Positions 7,434-17,271 of a DNA stretch of 64,000 nt are shown piece by piece (position 1 is the first letter of the stretch; each line of letters starts with the position of its first letter). The notes below the pieces were generated by a model. That model did no database searches and was not told where the DNA came from. It was given only the letters and a program-made list of their open reading frames with translations. Both the position numbers and the translations under genes were made by a program. The stretch is from the NCBI RefSeq assembly GCF_030381805.1, contig NZ_JAUDRH010000015.1, positions 1 to 64,000 on the forward strand, read 5' to 3'. This DNA comes from Chlorogloeopsis sp. ULAP01 (GTDB lineage Bacteria; Cyanobacteriota; Cyanobacteriia; Cyanobacteriales; Nostocaceae).

Positions 7434-10400
7434 ATGCCTGCAATAGAATTACAACAATCTATCTTGAAATCACTCCAAAATTTGAAAAGTTTGGATGCTC
7501 TTAAAAATTTACTTTGGAGTCAATTAAATTACGAACGAGTTAATCAAGTGCTTTCTCGTCGAAAATTAGCTGAAGCAGTTAATAATGAACTTGCGGAAAC
7601 TCCTTTACTATTAGCTTCTGGTGGAACTAATAATGCATTTCACATCATTTATGCGCGTTTAAAATCAGAAAACTTATCAAGACAAGGGGAAAGAAAAATA
7701 GTTGATAATTTCTTAGAACACCATCCTTACTCTCTTTTTATATTTTCTAATCAATCACAAGCACAGTGGCATTTTCTCAATATTAAATATGAGAATTTAC
7801 CTCAAAAACGAAAACTTTTTCGGCGGATTACTGTTGGAGTAGGGGAACAATTACGCACAGCAACAGAAAGAATAAGTCTATTGGATCTGGAACTTCTTCG
7901 TTCAGATGCATCACCTTTAGATATTCAAACACGCCATGATGAAGCGTTTGATGTTGAAGCTGTCACCCAAGAATTTTTTAGACAATACCGTCAAATCTTT
8001 GAGAAAGTTGAAGGATTAATTCAAGGGATTGAAGTTAATGAACGTAAACGGCTATTTACACAAAAGCTATTTAACCGTTTGATGTTCATTGCTTTTATTC
8101 AAAAAAAAGGTTGGCTGAAGTACCAAGAGAAAGCTAATTATTTATCAGCTTTATGGGAAGCTTACCTTGATGAAGATAATACATTAAATAAAAACTTTTA
8201 TCGAGATAGATTATCACATCTTTTTTTTACTGGATTAAATAATCCACAACAATATGATATAGCTGGTATCAATAATGGTGGCTTTTTCAAAAGAATAATT
8301 GGCACTGTACCCTATCTAAATGGTGGACTCTTTGAACAAGATGAAGATGATAAAAATTCTAACATTATTGTTCCAGATGGTTGTATAGATAGTATTCTTC
8401 ATAACTTATTTCAACGCTTTGCTTTCACTGTTACCGAGAGTACACCACTAGATGTAGAGGTAGCGGTTGATCCGGAAATGCTAGGAAAAGTATTTGAAGA
8501 ACTGGTAACAGGTAGGCATGAATCTGGAAGTTACTATACTCCTAAACCGATTGTTTCTTTCATGTGTCGGGAAGCTTTGAAGGGGTATTTACAAACTCAG
8601 GTATCAGGAGAGTCAGCCGAGGCGATCGCTCAATTTGTCGATGAACACAATCCAGGTATTATCGGGAATCCAGAGGCAATTTTAGAAGCATTGCGTAAAG
8701 TCAAAACCTGCGATTTAGCCTGTGGAAGTGGAGCTTATTTGCTAGGGATGCTTCATGAGTTACTAGACTTGCGTCAATGCTTATTTGCTACAAAAGGGCT
8801 TGATTCTAAAACTGTATATCAACGTAAATTAGAAATTATTGAAAATAATCTTTATGGTGTAGATATTGATATTTTTGCAGTCAATATTGCGCGATTAAGG
8901 TTATGGTTATCACTAGCTGTGGAATATGAAGGAGATGATCCACCGCCATTACCAAATTTGAAATATAAGATTGAACAAGGAGATAGTCTGATTGCACCCA
9001 GCCCTACAGCAATAGGTGTAATGAGAGATGAACTGATACGGCAGTATCGGCAAACTAAAGCTGATTATATGAGGGCGCACGAAGGAGGTAGAAAGCAAAA
9101 GTTAGAAGAAGAAATAAATGAGTTCAAAACTCAAATTGCTTTGATAACGCATGGAAGTACAAAAGTACAGGGTTTTGATTGGGCTGTAGAGTTTGCAGAA
9201 GTCTTTGCTGATGGTGGGTTTGATATTCAAGTAGCTAATCCGCCTTATGTAAGACAGGAATTGATTAAGCACTTGAAGCCAACGCTACAAAAGGTTTATC
9301 CGGCTGTTTATACTGGTACATCTGATTTATATTGTTTCTTTTATGCTCGTGCTTTACAGCTTTTAAAAGCAGGCGGGATGTTAGCGTTTATTTCTTCTAA
9401 TAAGTGGTTTCGCGCTAAGTATGGGGAAAAGTTGCGTAAGCATATTGGTGATACTTGTTATGTAAGTAACGTTACTGATTTTGGTGAACTACCAGTTTTT
9501 AAAAGTGCAGCTGTATTAGTTATGATTTTTCTTGCTCAAAAAGAAAGTAAAATATCTAATATTCCACCAAGCATATTTACACAAGTTACTTCTTTGGAAG
9601 CTCCCTATCCTAACGTAAAAGAAATTATTAATAAGAATGGAAATATTTTACAAAATGAAGCTTTTAGAGGTTACAACTGGAAAGTTATTGATGTAAAATC
9701 TGCCAATCTGCTTTATAAAATGGAATTAGCATCTGTGCCATTAAGTGAGTATATTAATAGTAAAATTTATTGGGGAGTTAAAACTGGCTTTAACAAGGCA
9801 TTCATCATTGATACAAAAAAACGAGCAGAACTTATAGCCCAAGATCCTAAAAGTACAGAAATTATTAAACCTTTAGCTATAGGTGATGATGTTCGTAAAT
9901 GGAAAATTAATAATCAAAATAAATGGTTAATTTTTACACGCAGAGGAATTGATATTGATGCTTATCCTGCTATCAAAGCTCATTTAAGTCAGTGGCAAAA
10001 AGAATTAACGCCTAAAATCAATAGCCAACAATCTATAGGACGTAAACCGGGTAGATATGAATGGTATGAGATTCAAGATGATATTGCTTACTATCAAGAA
10101 TTTGAAAAGCCTAAAATTATCTATCCTGAGATATGCAAAGAATCACGGTTCGCAATAGATTATGATGGTTTATTTATAAATAACAAAGTATTTATAATTC
10201 CTATAGAAGACCTCTATCTTCTTGGAGTACTTAACTCATCTTATGTGTGGGAATACCTTAAAAGTATTTGCTCTAAACTGTTAGGCAAAAGTTTAGAGTT
10301 AAGGAGCATTTACATGAATAAAATTCCCATCCCCAACGCTTCATCTACAGAACGCGAGGCAATATCCAAACTAGTCCAAAAATGCTTAGACGCTAAAGGC

Positions 10401-10463
10401 ATTAACTGCGAAACATGGGAGAAAGAAATAGATGATCGCGTCGCCGCCCTTTATGGATTGTGA
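7434..10463 (+). CDS. Eco57I-class adenine-specific DNA methyltransferase (type IIG-like / defence)
   Basis: 1009 residues. The SAM-binding motif I (DLACGSGAYLLG) begins at residue 427 and the catalytic N6-adenine motif IV NPPY is at 602-605. Between them GVDIDIFAVNIARLRLWLSL is the usual motif II region. The C-terminal 350 residues (KWKINNQNKWLIFTRRGID...LYLLGVLNSS) resemble a TaqI/Eco57I target-recognition domain. The 200-residue N-terminus (FSNQSQAQWHFLNIKY, RTATERISLLDL) is of the kind that precedes such enzymes and may be a nuclease-like or regulatory module; I see no clear PD-(D/E)xK site. The ATG at 7434 gives this familiar N-terminus. It is co-oriented with the PLD-helicase gene 1.6 kb downstream and probably protects host DNA by methylation. 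Confidence 0.9.
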   Translation: MPAIELQQSILKSLQNLKSLDALKNLLWSQLNYERVNQVLSRRKLAEAVNNELAETPLLLASGGTNNAFHIIYARLKSENLSRQGERKIVDNFLEHHPYSLFIFSNQSQAQWHFLNIKYENLPQKRKLFRRITVGVGEQLRTATERISLLDLELLRSDASPLDIQTRHDEAFDVEAVTQEFFRQYRQIFEKVEGLIQGIEVNERKRLFTQKLFNRLMFIAFIQKKGWLKYQEKANYLSALWEAYLDEDNTLNKNFYRDRLSHLFFTGLNNPQQYDIAGINNGGFFKRIIGTVPYLNGGLFEQDEDDKNSNIIVPDGCIDSILHNLFQRFAFTVTESTPLDVEVAVDPEMLGKVFEELVTGRHESGSYYTPKPIVSFMCREALKGYLQTQVSGESAEAIAQFVDEHNPGIIGNPEAILEALRKVKTCDLACGSGAYLLGMLHELLDLRQCLFATKGLDSKTVYQRKLEIIENNLYGVDIDIFAVNIARLRLWLSLAVEYEGDDPPPLPNLKYKIEQGDSLIAPSPTAIGVMRDELIRQYRQTKADYMRAHEGGRKQKLEEEINEFKTQIALITHGSTKVQGFDWAVEFAEVFADGGFDIQVANPPYVRQELIKHLKPTLQKVYPAVYTGTSDLYCFFYARALQLLKAGGMLAFISSNKWFRAKYGEKLRKHIGDTCYVSNVTDFGELPVFKSAAVLVMIFLAQKESKISNIPPSIFTQVTSLEAPYPNVKEIINKNGNILQNEAFRGYNWKVIDVKSANLLYKMELASVPLSEYINSKIYWGVKTGFNKAFIIDTKKRAELIAQDPKSTEIIKPLAIGDDVRKWKINNQNKWLIFTRRGIDIDAYPAIKAHLSQWQKELTPKINSQQSIGRKPGRYEWYEIQDDIAYYQEFEKPKIIYPEICKESRFAIDYDGLFINNKVFIIPIEDLYLLGVLNSSYVWEYLKSICSKLLGKSLELRSIYMNKIPIPNASSTEREAISKLVQKCLDAKGINCETWEKEIDDRVAALYGL

Positions 10464-10511
10464 TAGAAGTAAAAAAACATCAATTCATCATCCCATCCTA
10501 AATTCAATTCC

Positions 10512-11081
10512 ATGTCTGTACCATTAACCTACTTAACTGTTGAAGAGTACCTCAAAGCCGAAGAATCTAGCGAGATTCGCCATGAATATCTTGGCGGTCA
10601 AATTTTTGCTATGTCTGGCGGTAGCAAGGAACACAATATCATTACCCTTAATATCGCTAGCAGGCTACGTTCTCATTTGCGGGGTGGTTCCTGTAGTGTC
10701 TTTATGTCTGACATGAAAGTCAGGATAGAATTAGCCAATCAAAATAAAAGTATATTTTACTATCCTGATGTTATGGTTACCTGCGATTCTCAAGACCAAG
10801 ATCGCTTTTTCTTAAATTATCCCTGCTTAATTGTGGAAGTATTATCACCCAGTACAGAAGTAACAGACAGACGAGAAAAACTTGTTAATTACCGAAATTT
10901 GGATAGCTTACAGGAATATGTATTAGTTTTTCAAGATGAAATAAAAGTAGAAGTTTATCGTAAAGAGAATCAAGAAAAATGGTCAATGCAAACTTTAGGC
11001 AAGAGCGATAATCTAGAATTAAATTCCGTAGGGTTAACCCTAAAAATGCCGGATATTTACGAAGATGTCCTAACAGTATAA
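10512..11081 (+). CDS. Uma2 family (DUF820) putative endonuclease
   Basis: 189 residues with the cyanobacterial Uma2 pattern: an N-terminal LTVEEYLKAEESSEIRHEYLGGQIFAMSGGS, then FYYPDVMVTC, then LIVEVLSPSTEVTDRREKLVNYRNL. The PDVMV and VEVLSPST segments carry the PD-(D/E)xK-like acidic residues. This family is hugely expanded in cyanobacteria and its function is unsettled. It begins 48 nt after the methyltransferase and is followed closely by an antitoxin/PIN pair, so it may share their transcript. Confidence 0.9.
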   Translation: MSVPLTYLTVEEYLKAEESSEIRHEYLGGQIFAMSGGSKEHNIITLNIASRLRSHLRGGSCSVFMSDMKVRIELANQNKSIFYYPDVMVTCDSQDQDRFFLNYPCLIVEVLSPSTEVTDRREKLVNYRNLDSLQEYVLVFQDEIKVEVYRKENQEKWSMQTLGKSDNLELNSVGLTLKMPDIYEDVLTV

Positions 11082-11092
11082 GGTGAAAAAAT

Positions 11093-11332
11093 ATGCAACC
11101 AGCTTTACACATCACAACTAAAGTTTTATCAGGAAACAAAATAGAAATTGAAATTCCTGACGCGAAAGAGGGTGATAACGTTGACGTATTTGTTATTTTG
11201 CCAGAAAAACTTGAAAGCAAACGACGTTCTGTCGTAGAGTTGATAGAAAAAATTCGTAACCAACCCTCGTCATTCAGAACTACTGAGGATATAGATAAGC
11301 AACTTCAACAGGAACGAGAGTCATGGGACTAA
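11093..11332 (+). CDS. Probable antitoxin of the adjacent PIN toxin
   Basis: 79 residues: an N-terminal beta-rich part (LHITTKVLSGNKIEIEIPDAKEGDNVDVFVILP) and a charged helical tail (VVELIEKIRNQPSSFRTTEDIDKQLQQERESWD). This matches small proteins found immediately before PIN toxins in cyanobacteria, where the tail occupies the toxin. Its stop codon overlaps the PIN gene start by 10 nt, strong evidence of translational coupling. An AbrB/SpoVT-like N-terminal DNA-binding role is possible but not clear. Confidence 0.75.
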   Translation: MQPALHITTKVLSGNKIEIEIPDAKEGDNVDVFVILPEKLESKRRSVVELIEKIRNQPSSFRTTEDIDKQLQQERESWD

Positions 11333-11763
11333 CACTTCCTGCATCAGGGACTATCTATGTTGATACTTCAGTAATTATTTATACGATTGAAAGTAACCCT
11401 GATTATTACTCACTGTTAAGACCTCTATGGATAAAATTTCAATTAGGGGAAATTGAAATTGCCAGTAGCGAACTCATTTTATTGGAAACACTAGTTGTTC
11501 CTTTAAAAAAGGGTAATACAGCTTTAGTAGTTAACTATGAACAGCTTTTGCTTTCCTCGGAAATGCGACTAATTCCAATTAGTCAATCTATACTTCGACA
11601 AGCTGCAAATCTTCGGGCTACTACTAACCTCAAAACACCAGATGCTATCCATGCAGCCACAGCCTTATCTGTTAATTGTAACCAATTTCTTACTAATGAT
11701 AAAGGCTTTCGTAATGTTCCGGGTTTACCTGTTGTCATCCTCAGTGAAGTCTTAACATCTTGA
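11323..11763 (+). CDS. PIN-domain ribonuclease toxin (VapC-like)
   Basis: 146 residues with all the acidic positions of a PIN nuclease: the first Asp in IYVDTSVIIY, a Glu in SELILLETL, the central Asp in TPDAIHAATAL, and the last Asp in FLTNDKGF. PIN toxins cut RNA, often tRNA, when released from the antitoxin. The gene begins inside the antitoxin gene, and unlike the two PIN genes at 41-44 kb it is complete. Such modules often stabilise neighbouring defence genes. Confidence 0.88.
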   Translation: MGLTLPASGTIYVDTSVIIYTIESNPDYYSLLRPLWIKFQLGEIEIASSELILLETLVVPLKKGNTALVVNYEQLLLSSEMRLIPISQSILRQAANLRATTNLKTPDAIHAATALSVNCNQFLTNDKGFRNVPGLPVVILSEVLTS

Positions 11764-11846
11764 AACTATAAATGGTATGTTCCACCTCCTTCTCATGAGG
11801 CATAGCCTCTAGTTTTCATCACCATGCAGAGCATAGTAATGAGAAA

Positions 11847-12086
11847 TTACCTGTTCAAAGATTCCAAATATTTTAAAATTCTCTGATTCTCCAAGGCTAA
11901 CTCTTTAATATCTGCTGTATTGTCATCAATTCTTATCTGATTATCAATTATTTGGCGCTGTATATTAACCATTTGCCTTTGCATTTCATCTATTCTCGGC
12001 AAAATGCCACTAGCTAAATCAGTTAATGCCTGAATTGCTTTAGCATTAGATTCAATTAACTTTTCAACCTGTTCTGAATCGCTCAT
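11847..12086 (-). CDS. Small coiled-coil protein of unknown function
   Basis: 79 residues, almost entirely helical with heptad spacing (IDEMQRQMVNIQRQIIDNQIRIDDNTADIKELALENQRILKYLESL) and no Cys, Trp or membrane segment. Its start is 29 nt from the start of the helicase gene on the other strand, so both would be driven from the same short divergent region. I do not recognise a named family. It may be an oligomeric adaptor, but that is a guess. Confidence 0.6.
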   Translation of the reverse strand: MSDSEQVEKLIESNAKAIQALTDLASGILPRIDEMQRQMVNIQRQIIDNQIRIDDNTADIKELALENQRILKYLESLNR

Positions 12087-12115
12087 ATTATTCTTGCAAT
12101 TCCTATATAAACTTT

Positions 12116-15100
12116 ATGCCTACACACGATATTATAGATAATCGTACCAAAAAATTAGTAGACGAAATAAACTGCATTCTAGACTCATCACAAGCAGCAA
12201 ATTTTGCAGTAGGTTACTTCTTTCTTTCCGGCTTTACCGCGATTGCAGAACGTCTCAATAACATTAAAGAATTACGCTTATTAATTGGCAACACAAGCAA
12301 CCACGAAACCATAGAACAAATTGCTCAAGGATACCGACGTTTAGAATTAATTGCTGATAAAATTGAAGCCCAAAACTACCCCAAACGAACAGAAGTTAAA
12401 CAAATAGCCAGCGAAACAGCAGCTAATATCCGTTCTAGTATCGAACTCATGGATCAGACGGATGAAGCCGAGATGCTGGTAAAAAGTTTAGTGGAGATGA
12501 TTGAAGAAAAAAGATTGTGTGTGCGAGTTTACACTAAAGGAACTTTACACGCCAAAGCCTATATTTTTGATTACGCTACTGTTTATGATGGCAAAGGTAG
12601 GGCGTTAGAACGTACAGAAAAAGGTATTGCTATTGTTGGATCGTCTAATCTTACCCTTTCTGGTATTACCCATAATACTGAACTTAATGTGGTAATTCAT
12701 GGCAATGATAATCATGCAGAATTAACTAATTGGTTTGAGGAAATTTGGAATGAGGCGGAAGATTTTAATGAAGCTTTGATGCGAGAAATGAAACAATCTT
12801 GGGCGGTTTCCTCAGTTCGTCCCTATGATGTTTACATGAAAACTCTTTATTGTTTAGTCAAAGATAGATTAGAAGATACAGAGCTAAAAAACTTAATTTT
12901 AGAAGATGAAATAACTAAGCAATTAGCAGATTTTCAAAAAGTTGCTGTCAATAATGCTGTGCAAAATATTAGAGACTATGGTGGTGCATTTGTCTCTGAT
13001 GTCGTCGGGCTTGGTAAAAGCTTTATTGGTGCTGCAATAGTTAAACGTTTTGAACAAACAGAACGCGCCCGTCCTTTAATTATTTGTCCGGCACCACTGA
13101 TAGAAATGTGGGACAGTTATAACGAAGTCTACCAGCTAAATGCCCGTATTCTGTCTATGGGAATGTTGAAAGAAGACGAAGAAAGTGGGGTCAAGTTTTT
13201 ATTAGATGATTTTAAATATAAAGATAGAGATTTTATTTTAATAGACGAAAGCCACAATCTAAGAAATCATACTACCCAGCGATATAAAGTAGTACAAGCA
13301 TTTTTAGCCGCAGGTAAACGTTGTTGCTTATTAACAGCAACTCCACGTAATAAGAGTGCTTGGGATATCTACCATCAACTAAAACTATTCCATCAAGACG
13401 ATAAAACTGATTTACCAATAGATCCACCAGATTTAAAAGAGTACTTCCAGTTAGTGGAAAAGGGCATAAAGAAATTACCAGAATTACTATCTCATATCCT
13501 GATTCGCCGTACCCGCAACCATATCTTACGTTTTTATGGCTACGATGCCCAAACCCAACAAGCAGTAGATCCAACTAACTTTCGGGATTATGTTAATGGA
13601 ACGCGACGTGCTTATGTTATTGTCGGCGGTAAACATCGCTTTTTCCCCAAACGAGAATTAGAAACTATTGAGTACAGCATTGAAGATACGTATCAGGGGC
13701 TATACCAAGAATTACATCAATACATGGGGAAGTCTCGCAAGCGCCAATTAATCAAACCACCAACAAACGAACTCAGCTATGCTCGCTATGGATTGTGGAA
13801 TTATGTTTTGAAAGACAAACAAAAGCAAGAACCTTATAACACTTTACAACGTGCTGGTGCCAATTTGCGAGGATTAATGCGGGTGCTATTATTTAAGCGC
13901 TTTGAGTCAAGTGTTTATGCTTTTAAAGAAACTATCAAAAAATTGCTAATAGTACACGAAAGGTTCTTAAGAGCTTTGTCACAAGGATTTGTTCCCGCAG
14001 GAGAGGAAGCACAAACTCTACTTTCAGAAGATTATAATCAGTCTGAAGAACAAGACTTGATGGATGCACTATATCAGTTTTCTGGTAAATATGACTTAGC
14101 AGATTTTGATGCCGAGAAATTACAACAACATCTTGAACATGATATTAAGCTACTCAAAAATATTTTGGCATTAGTTGAACCAATTACCCCTGAGCAGGAT
14201 GCAAAATTACAAACTCTCCTCAAATGGTTATCTAAGCCTACTCTTAAAAATAAGAAACAGTTGATTTTTACTCAGTATGCAGATACGGCTAAGTATTTGT
14301 ACGAAAACTTAAAACTACAATATAAACGAGATGATATTGATGTAATTTATAGCGGCAATAACAAAAATAAAGCGCGTTTAGTAGGAAGGTTTGCACCAAA
14401 AGCGAATAAAGAATACAAATTTAAGCAGGGAGAATCAGAAATAAATACGCTGATTGCAACCGATATTTTGGCAGAGGGTTTAAATTTACAAGATGGCGAC
14501 TTAATTATAAATTATGACTTACACTGGAACCCAGTTAAGTTGATTCAGCGTTTTGGTCGAATTGATAGAATTGGCAGTGAGAAAGATGTCATTTATGGAT
14601 ACAACTTTTTACCAGAATTGGGTATTGAAAGTAATTTAGGATTGAAGCAAAAACTGAAGAACAGAATTCAAGAAATTCACGACACTATCGGTGAAGATGC
14701 TGCTATTCTTGACACTACAGAGCAACTCAACGAAGAAGCTATGTATGCCATTTACGAACAAAAGGGTAAACAGTTGAGCCTCTTTGAACCAGAAGAAGAT
14801 GAATTTTTGGATTTAAATGAAGCTGAGGAAATTCTTAGAAAGTTACAAAAAGATGAGCCTGAGGAATTTGAGCGAATTGCTAATTTACCACATGGTATCC
14901 GAACAGCTAAATTCTCAATGCAAAAGGGAACTTTTATTTTTTGTGAAGCTTCAGATCCGACTCGCCCTGATATCAAAGGCTACCAACAGTTGTTTTTGTT
15001 AGACAGCAAAGGAAATGTGATTTCACGAGAGATTCCCCGGATCTTAGGTGCAATTAAATCTGATTCCACCACAGATACTGCAACACTTCCTAAAGACCAT

Positions 15101-15481
15101 AATTCTACTGTGATGGGTGTCAAACGTCAATTTGCTGAAGAAGTCAAGCATCGTCAAGCAGAACGAGAATACAACCAGCGTTTAACTCAAGGTCAAAGGT
15201 ATATTTTACGTGAACTGAGAATATTTTTTAAATCATTAGCAGATGAAGAAGTAAAAGCTCATGTCAATATTTTAGAGCGGGCATTTCGGAGTTCTGTCAC
15301 TCAAGCAATTAACCGAGAGTTAAATATATTGCGGCGCAACGGTTCAACCAGCCAGGATTTGTTTAATCAATTGGTGCAAATTTACCGCCAACATAATATG
15401 CATGAATGGTTGAATAACAATAGTTTGCCAGGATTATCTCAGCCAATTCCAATGGTTATTTGTAGTGAGGCTTTAGTATAA
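12116..15481 (+). CDS. PLD-nuclease / SNF2-type helicase fusion (defence-like)
   Basis: 1121 residues in three parts. Residues 1-230 form a phospholipase D-type nuclease domain with a single HxK site, H145 and K147 (LHAKAYIFD), and the matching SSN of GSSNLTLSG, so a dimer would be needed to complete the site. Residues about 270-480 hold an SF2 core with Walker A GLGKS at 298-302, DESH at 377-380 and TATPRN. Residues about 700-860 are the second RecA lobe with ATDILAEGLNLQDGD and QRFGRIDRIGS. A long helical insert (530-690) and an acidic C-terminal region complete it. All helicase motifs are intact. Proteins of this kind tend to lie near large adenine methyltransferases, as here, and probably translocate on and cut foreign DNA. 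Confidence 0.88.
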   Translation: MPTHDIIDNRTKKLVDEINCILDSSQAANFAVGYFFLSGFTAIAERLNNIKELRLLIGNTSNHETIEQIAQGYRRLELIADKIEAQNYPKRTEVKQIASETAANIRSSIELMDQTDEAEMLVKSLVEMIEEKRLCVRVYTKGTLHAKAYIFDYATVYDGKGRALERTEKGIAIVGSSNLTLSGITHNTELNVVIHGNDNHAELTNWFEEIWNEAEDFNEALMREMKQSWAVSSVRPYDVYMKTLYCLVKDRLEDTELKNLILEDEITKQLADFQKVAVNNAVQNIRDYGGAFVSDVVGLGKSFIGAAIVKRFEQTERARPLIICPAPLIEMWDSYNEVYQLNARILSMGMLKEDEESGVKFLLDDFKYKDRDFILIDESHNLRNHTTQRYKVVQAFLAAGKRCCLLTATPRNKSAWDIYHQLKLFHQDDKTDLPIDPPDLKEYFQLVEKGIKKLPELLSHILIRRTRNHILRFYGYDAQTQQAVDPTNFRDYVNGTRRAYVIVGGKHRFFPKRELETIEYSIEDTYQGLYQELHQYMGKSRKRQLIKPPTNELSYARYGLWNYVLKDKQKQEPYNTLQRAGANLRGLMRVLLFKRFESSVYAFKETIKKLLIVHERFLRALSQGFVPAGEEAQTLLSEDYNQSEEQDLMDALYQFSGKYDLADFDAEKLQQHLEHDIKLLKNILALVEPITPEQDAKLQTLLKWLSKPTLKNKKQLIFTQYADTAKYLYENLKLQYKRDDIDVIYSGNNKNKARLVGRFAPKANKEYKFKQGESEINTLIATDILAEGLNLQDGDLIINYDLHWNPVKLIQRFGRIDRIGSEKDVIYGYNFLPELGIESNLGLKQKLKNRIQEIHDTIGEDAAILDTTEQLNEEAMYAIYEQKGKQLSLFEPEEDEFLDLNEAEEILRKLQKDEPEEFERIANLPHGIRTAKFSMQKGTFIFCEASDPTRPDIKGYQQLFLLDSKGNVISREIPRILGAIKSDSTTDTATLPKDHNSTVMGVKRQFAEEVKHRQAEREYNQRLTQGQRYILRELRIFFKSLADEEVKAHVNILERAFRSSVTQAINRELNILRRNGSTSQDLFNQLVQIYRQHNMHEWLNNNSLPGLSQPIPMVICSEALV

Positions 15482-15490
15482 CTTCTCAAC

Positions 15491-16855
15491 TCAAGCCAAC
15501 CTCTTGATTAAACAGTCTGCAATACGTTGTGCTGCACCTGGTTTTCCCATCCGTCGCAGCCCATTTTCGGCAATACAGTGCAGTTGATCTGGATTGGCAA
15601 AAAGCGATCGCACGACTTGTGCAACTTCTTGTGGTTGCTCTACCAGTATCACACTTGCTCCCAAAAGGCGACTTTGGGCTTCCGCAAAGGCAAAGGTAAA
15701 TTGTGGGCCGTTGCCAGGAATGGTAATTGCTGGCTTTCCTAAACCTACAAACTGTTCTGTAGCCGTACCTGCCATCGCGATCGCTATATCTGCTAAATGT
15801 AGGCAATCGTTGTAAGCACTTTGTGTCAAAATAAGGTGGGTATTTTTTTGCTTAAATATCGCAGCATTAGAATCAAGAATTTGAACTGGAGATTCTGAGC
15901 AAGGACAAAAGCCGTAAGATTGGAGAATTTGGCGCATACTTTCAAAGTGTAAACTGGGTGCGATCGCACCTAAAAACACCAAATTTTTAGAAGCACGCAC
16001 TTGAAAATTTCGTTCTTGAGAAAGTTCTATCAATGCGGATACAGCAATCAAAATTTTCTGCCAGTTAGCATACGCTTCTGGAGGACGGGAACCAGGTAAG
16101 AGAGTTACAATTAATGGCCTAGCTAATTCTTGCTTTTCAATCTCAGCACCATAAAATCTGGCAGTAGGAAAAGACGGTTCTAAACTATCCATCATTGGAT
16201 TGCCTAAATCAAAAGCGGGAATAGACCACTTTTTTAAGATTTGTGTAGTTAATGAATCTCTAGGAAACACAGCCCTACAACGTCGGCGACTCATGAACCA
16301 ACGTTCCCAAGGATGATAAATAGAACCGGAAAAATTTTCTAACCACGCAGTTTTCTTATTGCGTTTTAGTAAACCAATTTCATCCCGCACATGATATTCT
16401 GATTTTGCCGTGCCAACAAAAGCATAGTTAGCACCGCTAATCCAAGCCAGCGATAACGGTACAATATCTCCAACAGCTAAAATAGCGCTTTGGTGTCCTA
16501 ACTTTTTTTGAGAATTTACCCAATCACGTATAGCTTGAATTTGATGAAAAGTTAGTTGCACTAAACCTCCCCTGATATCACGCATCAATTGACGTTTATC
16601 CATGTAAATAAAACCGCCAGAAGGCATGGTACGTACTAAACCAATCAGAGGAATATCTAATTTTTGGTAAGCGTATCCTTCACCAACTAAAGGCAAGGCA
16701 GATAAAACGGGCGGATTTTGTAGCTGCTGAAGTTGATGTAAAATACGGACTGCGATCGCATCCTCCCCATGGCCATTGCTTAAAGCCAATAATCGCAATC
16801 GAGAAGTTGTGCCTTGAGTTTGAGATGTTAAGGGGAAGGATGACGCATTACTCAT
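15491..16855 (-). CDS. Lipid-A-disaccharide synthase-related glycosyltransferase
   Basis: 454 residues from the ATG at 16855 (MSNASSFPL). The start RLRLLALSNGHGEDAIAVRIL is the signature of the cyanobacterial LpxB-related family, which is distinct from genuine LpxB. A GT-B-like C-terminal half includes VTLLPGSRPPEAYANW, an LAGTATEQFVGLGKPAITIPG donor-binding loop and a final GAAQRIADCL. LpxB joins UDP-acylglucosamine to lipid X. The acceptor of this related family is not established, although an envelope glycolipid is likely. The frame is open upstream to 16894 but without family similarity. It converges with the helicase gene (9 nt apart). Confidence 0.85.
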   Translation of the reverse strand: MSNASSFPLTSQTQGTTSRLRLLALSNGHGEDAIAVRILHQLQQLQNPPVLSALPLVGEGYAYQKLDIPLIGLVRTMPSGGFIYMDKRQLMRDIRGGLVQLTFHQIQAIRDWVNSQKKLGHQSAILAVGDIVPLSLAWISGANYAFVGTAKSEYHVRDEIGLLKRNKKTAWLENFSGSIYHPWERWFMSRRRCRAVFPRDSLTTQILKKWSIPAFDLGNPMMDSLEPSFPTARFYGAEIEKQELARPLIVTLLPGSRPPEAYANWQKILIAVSALIELSQERNFQVRASKNLVFLGAIAPSLHFESMRQILQSYGFCPCSESPVQILDSNAAIFKQKNTHLILTQSAYNDCLHLADIAIAMAGTATEQFVGLGKPAITIPGNGPQFTFAFAEAQSRLLGASVILVEQPQEVAQVVRSLFANPDQLHCIAENGLRRMGKPGAAQRIADCLIKRLA

Positions 16856-17271
16856 AAGAAACAAAAATTTAATATCTGCTGTCTTTTGGGGCAAGAGGAA
16901 AGAACTTGGGAGTTAGTACCATCCCTATTACCTCACCTCAGTACATAAACATAGTACAGACTAACCGCCAGTAAATTAGATTAGTATTTATGCGAAATTA
17001 TTATGATAATATTTTTACTTGTAATACAGGAGTAATATAAAATACAGGTTATAAATAGCAAGTGTTGATGAGGTGCGGCGGTAAAAAATTAAATGTTCTG
17101 TGTGATACTAACATTTTTAGAAATGACTGATCGCATTTTACTTATCAATCAGCTTTTGCAATTGAGATTTTAAATTTTAGATTTCGTATTATGAGGTTAA
17201 TTGTTTACCCTAATCTAAAATCTAGAAATGGATAGCCCAAACCCATATTAAAAATACCAATCTAAAACACT
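16856..17271. other. Divergent intergenic region before the kinase gene
   Basis: About 415 nt between two divergent genes. It is AT-rich with no open frame of note and must hold both promoters. A short inverted copy ('taaaattttagattt'/'aatctaaaatctaga', around 17170 and 17212) is present. No regulator site is recognised. Confidence 0.4.

Noticed and set aside
7286..7504. 72-codon rightward frame before the methyltransferase
   Set aside because: It begins inside the 107-bp repeat and overlaps the true gene start in another frame.
7434..15481. Complete BREX or DISARM system
   Set aside because: No pglZ, brxC, brxL, DUF1998 helicase (drmA) or drmB gene is present in or next to the island.
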